Shown one piece after another: positions 8,123-11,200 of a DNA stretch of 11,200 nt (its first letter is position 1; the number at the start of each line of letters is the position of its first letter). The translations under genes and the position numbers were made by a program. This DNA comes from Bacteroidota bacterium (GTDB taxonomy: Bacteria > Bacteroidota > Bacteroidia > NS11-12g > UBA955). The stretch lies in assembly GCA_947460045.1 (NCBI GenBank), contig CANHGC010000019.1, forward strand, positions 1 to 11,200. The letters are read 5' to 3'. The notes beneath the pieces were generated by a model. The model was not told the DNA's origin, ran no database searches, and saw nothing but the letters and a program-made list of their open reading frames with translations.

Positions 8123-9610
8123 ATGGTGTTATTGTTTACCCACCAAAATTCACAAAGGATTCACTACATTTTTGGTGAAGTCCTTGCTATGCGTTTTGGT
8201 TTCACCATAGAAATCACAACGGATTGGGAATACTTCCAATCAAAACAGAACATTTTTAAAGTATTATATACTGAAAACCAATTAGATACAGAGTCATCCA
8301 GCCACAACCTGTGGATTTACAATTCTGGATTACTCAATGAAAATTTCTTGCGTCCATGGGGTTTCAAACCCACGGCAAAAGCTTTCGAATTCAACTTTGT
8401 TTCCGAGAAAAACACAATCACCCCACCCCAATTTCCACAAATTGAAGCCCTGTTTCTTTCGCCCAAATGTGAAATTGACGGGTTTCCAAACGGAAAAAAC
8501 GAAATAATCGATAACCATTCAATCCAATTCGACCTGTTTGCAGAAATTTTTTGGTGTATTTCCCGCTACGAAGAAATTCAGTGGCAAATTGAACATGGAG
8601 GTGTTGCGTCAATAGAAAATCCAAACAACAACCCAAGTAGAAACCGAGCAGCATCGGACAAGCATGGAAGATATCCAGCCCACGAAAGTCTGCTCTATCA
8701 ATTGGGATGGCTGCAAGAGCCCGTGGTTGACAAGCTTGTTTGGCTTTTGGGTTATTTCATAAACAAACAACCTGTTGATGTTTTTGAAATCATTCCTACG
8801 GCGGACATTGATATGGCATTGCGTTATGGAGGGAGATCCCTCTTTACTCAAGTGGGCAGTTTTTTGAGAGATTGTTTTTTCAAACCCTCATTGCTCATTG
8901 AACGATTCAGGGCTGTGTTTTTGGGAAAGGATCCCTATCAAATCGATAAAGCAACTATTCCATTTTTAAAGAAATTCGCTCAATACAAGTTATTTGTTCT
9001 TTTTCACAATCACCGCGACAGTCGCAACAAGCAAATTCAACTTTCAGCACTCAACAACGAAATCAAGCGTTGCTTAAACCGAGAAAACTCAAATCTCACA
9101 ACCATCCATGAAAATTGGGGCATTCACCCTTCTTGGCAAGAAAAAAACAACGCCATGAAAACCCAAACCGCATGGAGAACCGAAGTGGAAAATTTCAACC
9201 ACGCCGTGGGTTGCGCGCCCATACACAGTAGATTGCATTACATTCATTTACACCTACCGAACAGCTACAACATCCTTCAAAATCTAGGTATCACACACGA
9301 TTGGAGCATGGGATATCCGGATCAAATCGGATTTCGGGCAGGCACTTCAAAGCCCTACGCATGGTACGATTTAATTTCAGAATCTATCAGCCATATTACC
9401 GTGCATCCATTTTGTATCATGGATGTTACCTGCAAAAATTATTTATCTTTAAATTGTTACAAATCAATTAAATGTGCGGATGCATTGAAACAAAAACTTC
9501 AATCCATTTCGGGAACATTTTGTTTTGTGTTTCACAACGAATCTGTGTCTGAAAGTTATCCTTGGGTGGGCTGGAAAGATACAATTGAAAATTGGGGCAA
9601 AGCGTTATGA
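8123..9610 (+). CDS. Polysaccharide deacetylase-family protein
   Basis: A 495-residue protein of the Bacteroidota branch of the polysaccharide deacetylase (carbohydrate esterase 4-like) group, which removes acyl groups from cell-envelope polysaccharides; its substrate is unknown. The N-terminal ~200 residues begin V-L-L-F-T-H and resemble the domain that precedes the catalytic part in this branch (I recall it as DUF7033). The catalytic part starts at ~225 with P-T-A-D-I-D (Asp228 and Asp230 in the place of the metal/base Asp pair). It continues with G-I-H-P-S (His335), S-R-L-H-Y (~370), D-W-S-M-G-Y (Asp393), G-F-R-A-G-T (403-408), I-M-D-V-T (Asp434) and F-H-N-E (His471). No signal peptide is seen, so a cytoplasmic location is likely. 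ATG 8123 was chosen because family members start V/I-x-(I/L)-(Y/F)-T-(H/K). An in-frame ATG at 8081 lies inside gmd. Its TGA overlaps the next gene's ATG by four bases. Confidence 0.82.
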   Translation: MVLLFTHQNSQRIHYIFGEVLAMRFGFTIEITTDWEYFQSKQNIFKVLYTENQLDTESSSHNLWIYNSGLLNENFLRPWGFKPTAKAFEFNFVSEKNTITPPQFPQIEALFLSPKCEIDGFPNGKNEIIDNHSIQFDLFAEIFWCISRYEEIQWQIEHGGVASIENPNNNPSRNRAASDKHGRYPAHESLLYQLGWLQEPVVDKLVWLLGYFINKQPVDVFEIIPTADIDMALRYGGRSLFTQVGSFLRDCFFKPSLLIERFRAVFLGKDPYQIDKATIPFLKKFAQYKLFVLFHNHRDSRNKQIQLSALNNEIKRCLNRENSNLTTIHENWGIHPSWQEKNNAMKTQTAWRTEVENFNHAVGCAPIHSRLHYIHLHLPNSYNILQNLGITHDWSMGYPDQIGFRAGTSKPYAWYDLISESISHITVHPFCIMDVTCKNYLSLNCYKSIKCADALKQKLQSISGTFCFVFHNESVSESYPWVGWKDTIENWGKAL

Positions 9611-10536
9611 GTATAAAGTATCTCAAACACGAACAAATCGACCCTGAAAAGTGGAATGCCGCTGTTCTTAGCAGTAGTACCCCCTTGTTTTATGCAATTT
9701 TTAGCTACCTCGATTGTGTAACCGAAAACCGCTGGGATGCCTTGGTCTTCAACGACTATGAAGCCATTTTTCCCCTGCCTTACAAGAAAAAGTGGGTTTT
9801 TAAATATTTGGTTCAACCCGTTTTTTGTCAGCAACTCGGCGCCTTTGGCTCAAGCCAGTCAATAACCACTGCTGATTTTTTGAAGGCCATTCCCAAGACG
9901 TTTTTAAGGGTGCGCTTAAATCTAAATGGCTATTTTGACGGGGTAAACGCGTCTACTTTGCAAACCACAAAAACCTTTGTTTCTACAAAAACTCCTAAAA
10001 CAAATTTGATATTGGGGCTAAACAACGCTCCATCGTATAACAAAGACTGTCAAAAGAATTTATCAAGATTAGAAAAAATACCCATCAACTATTCTGTAAA
10101 TGCTTTGAGTGTGGAACAAGCCATTGACATTTATCGATCTGCTTGGGGCGATTTAAACCCCAATATTGGTGATTTTGAATATTCAATACTTGCAAACGCC
10201 TTTGTAAAACATGCATCCCATACTGAGGAGGCTTCATTTGTGCTGTCTGCCCACCACCCAGAACGCAATGAGACCTTGGGCGCTGCCATTTTTTTCATCA
10301 CCCCGCCGAGCTCTACTAGCGGACTTCGCTGCATACATTATGTTTGTGCAGGTCCTACAGAAGCTGGGCGTTCAATGAGTATCATGCATGGCATCATCCA
10401 TTGGGTGATTCAGAAGTACGCGGGTGAAAACGTGTTGCTGGATTTTGAAGGCAGCAGCATTTCATCCGTAGCCAGCTTTTATAAAAAGTTTGGCGCCACA
10501 GAATTTCCCTATTTTGTCTTCCATCGAGGGGTATGA
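9607..10536 (+). CDS. FemAB/GNAT-like acyltransferase, uncharacterised
   Basis: A 309-residue protein that looks like the FemAB/GNAT-fold group, which transfers aminoacyl or acyl groups to cell-envelope precursors or polymers; the actual substrate is unknown. The N-terminal half has W16, a P-L-P motif (56-58) after an A-I-F strand, and Q-P-V-F-C-Q-Q-L-G (70-78). The C-terminal half has C-I-H-Y-V-C-A-G-P and then D-F-E-G-S (279-283) followed by a helix and F-G-A, the layout typical of the second acetyl-transferase-like lobe. No transmembrane segment or signal is seen. The start at 9607 forms ATGA with the stop of the deacetylase-like gene; a TTG at 9592 in the same frame is a poorer choice. 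The tight overlap suggests the two products act on the same polymer. Family assignment rests on pattern, so confidence in the function is low while confidence in the gene is high. Confidence 0.72.
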   Translation: MSIKYLKHEQIDPEKWNAAVLSSSTPLFYAIFSYLDCVTENRWDALVFNDYEAIFPLPYKKKWVFKYLVQPVFCQQLGAFGSSQSITTADFLKAIPKTFLRVRLNLNGYFDGVNASTLQTTKTFVSTKTPKTNLILGLNNAPSYNKDCQKNLSRLEKIPINYSVNALSVEQAIDIYRSAWGDLNPNIGDFEYSILANAFVKHASHTEEASFVLSAHHPERNETLGAAIFFITPPSSTSGLRCIHYVCAGPTEAGRSMSIMHGIIHWVIQKYAGENVLLDFEGSSISSVASFYKKFGATEFPYFVFHRGV

Positions 10537-11200
10537 TATACGATGATGACAGGAGTGATTATCTTCGTGGCATGAACCCTTGGATACAAGCCGCTCGTTT
10601 GCGCACATTGCCATTGGCCTTATCTGGCATTCTTTTGGGTGGTACACTTTCGCACATCTGTGGTGTTCAGCGCAACGATACTCAAATAAATCAACCCAAT
10701 TTGTTTTGGTGGATAATGGTTTTGGCGCTTCTCACCGCTACTGGATTACAAATACTGAGCAATTTCGCCAATGACTATGGTGATTTCAAAAAAGGCACCG
10801 ACACCAAAGCCAATCGCACAGACAGGGCAATGGCTTCGGGCAAAATCAATGAAAACCAGATGAAAAAAGCTCTTTGGATCTTAGGTGTAATCACCTTAAT
10901 ATTGGGTGTTACGTTGATCTCCATTTCAGGATTGTTTGAAAGCAAAAATGGCATTTTTATGCTCCTTACGGGTCTCGTGGCGATCGCTGCCGCCATCAAC
11001 TACACGATGGGAAAAAGGGCCTACGGATACTCGGGATTTGGCGATGTATTTGTTTTGATTTTCTTTGGATTGGTGCCCGTCTTGGGCATGGGTGTTTTGA
11101 ATGGGCTGTTTACTGACACTGCGAGTTCAAAAAACTTCGATGTTTTCGTAATGGCTGCATTGGGATTGGGATTTTTGAGTGTGGCCGTTCTCAACGTGAA
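10533..11200 (+). CDS. menA: 1,4-dihydroxy-2-naphthoate polyprenyltransferase, 3' end missing
   Basis: A membrane UbiA-family prenyltransferase that attaches the polyprenyl tail to 1,4-dihydroxy-2-naphthoate in menaquinone synthesis. About 222 residues are visible before the right edge. The N-terminal W-I-x-A-A-R-L-R-T-L-P-L motif is typical of MenA. The first Asp-rich motif N-F-A-N-D-Y-G-D-F-K-K-G-T-D (77-90) binds Mg-diphosphate. Several hydrophobic segments follow (e.g. ~21-38, ~57-74, ~108-125, ~135-152, ~163-182), and a G-K-R-A-Y-G-Y-S-G-F-G-D stretch leads the ~170s segment. ATG 10533 forms ATGA with the preceding stop, as at the previous junction. ATG 10572 would remove 13 charged residues (M-I-Y-D-D-D-R...) and give the family-like start M-N-P-W, so the start is undecided. 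The gene has no obvious functional link to its neighbours beyond the envelope. Confidence 0.92.
   Translation, partial: MIYDDDRSDYLRGMNPWIQAARLRTLPLALSGILLGGTLSHICGVQRNDTQINQPNLFWWIMVLALLTATGLQILSNFANDYGDFKKGTDTKANRTDRAMASGKINENQMKKALWILGVITLILGVTLISISGLFESKNGIFMLLTGLVAIAAAINYTMGKRAYGYSGFGDVFVLIFFGLVPVLGMGVLNGLFTDTASSKNFDVFVMAALGLGFLSVAVLNV

Noticed and set aside
9592..9606. TTG start for the transferase-like gene
   Set aside because: ATG 9607 sits in a standard ATGA overlap and needs no rare start codon.
10580..10774. 64-residue open frame at the start of the menA region
   Set aside because: It is out of frame with menA, whose Asp-rich motif and membrane segments are unmistakable in the other frame.

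Overview
The window looks like chromosomal DNA from a member of the Bacteroidota, probably a Flavobacteriia/Chitinophagia/Sphingobacteriia-type lineage. The evidence is a very large surface protein ending in a type IX secretion (T9SS) sorting domain, a DUF4403-type lipoprotein, the Bacteroidota form of the deacetylase family, A+T-rich DNA, and start sites without strong Shine-Dalgarno sequences. No tRNA, rRNA, CRISPR array, insertion sequence or phage gene is visible. The window is gene-dense: the longest gap is the ~88 bp between two convergent genes.

Layout. (1) Positions 3-3527 (+) hold the 3' part of a giant secreted protein: two beta-rich modules, a ladder of ~112-residue repeats and a T9SS C-terminal domain. 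It overlaps by one base (TAATG) a DUF4403-family lipoprotein (3527-4912, +). (2) A strong bidirectional hairpin terminator (4955-4984) separates this pair from a leftward cluster. (3) The leftward cluster, in order of transcription, is gmd (8093 to 6957), fcl (6957 to 6028) and gap (5984 to 5001). The first two convert GDP-mannose to GDP-L-fucose; the third is glycolytic GAPDH. (4) Diverging from gmd across only 29 bp is a rightward, tightly overlapped cluster: a polysaccharide-deacetylase-family protein (8123-9610), a FemAB/GNAT-like transferase (9607-10536), and the start of menA (10533 onward), which runs off the window.

How they may fit together. gmd and fcl supply GDP-fucose for surface glycans. 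The deacetylase-like and transferase-like proteins are plausible envelope-polymer modifiers of unknown substrate. The secreted repeat protein is unusually rich in the D-(S/T)-(A/I/L/M/T/V) sequon used for O-glycosylation in this phylum, so it could be a customer of such a fucose-containing glycan; this is inference. gap and menA are housekeeping genes carried at the ends of the clusters. The best leads are the sequon-loaded repeat protein beside GDP-fucose genes, the coupled deacetylase/transferase pair, and the two-halves architecture of the DUF4403 lipoprotein.
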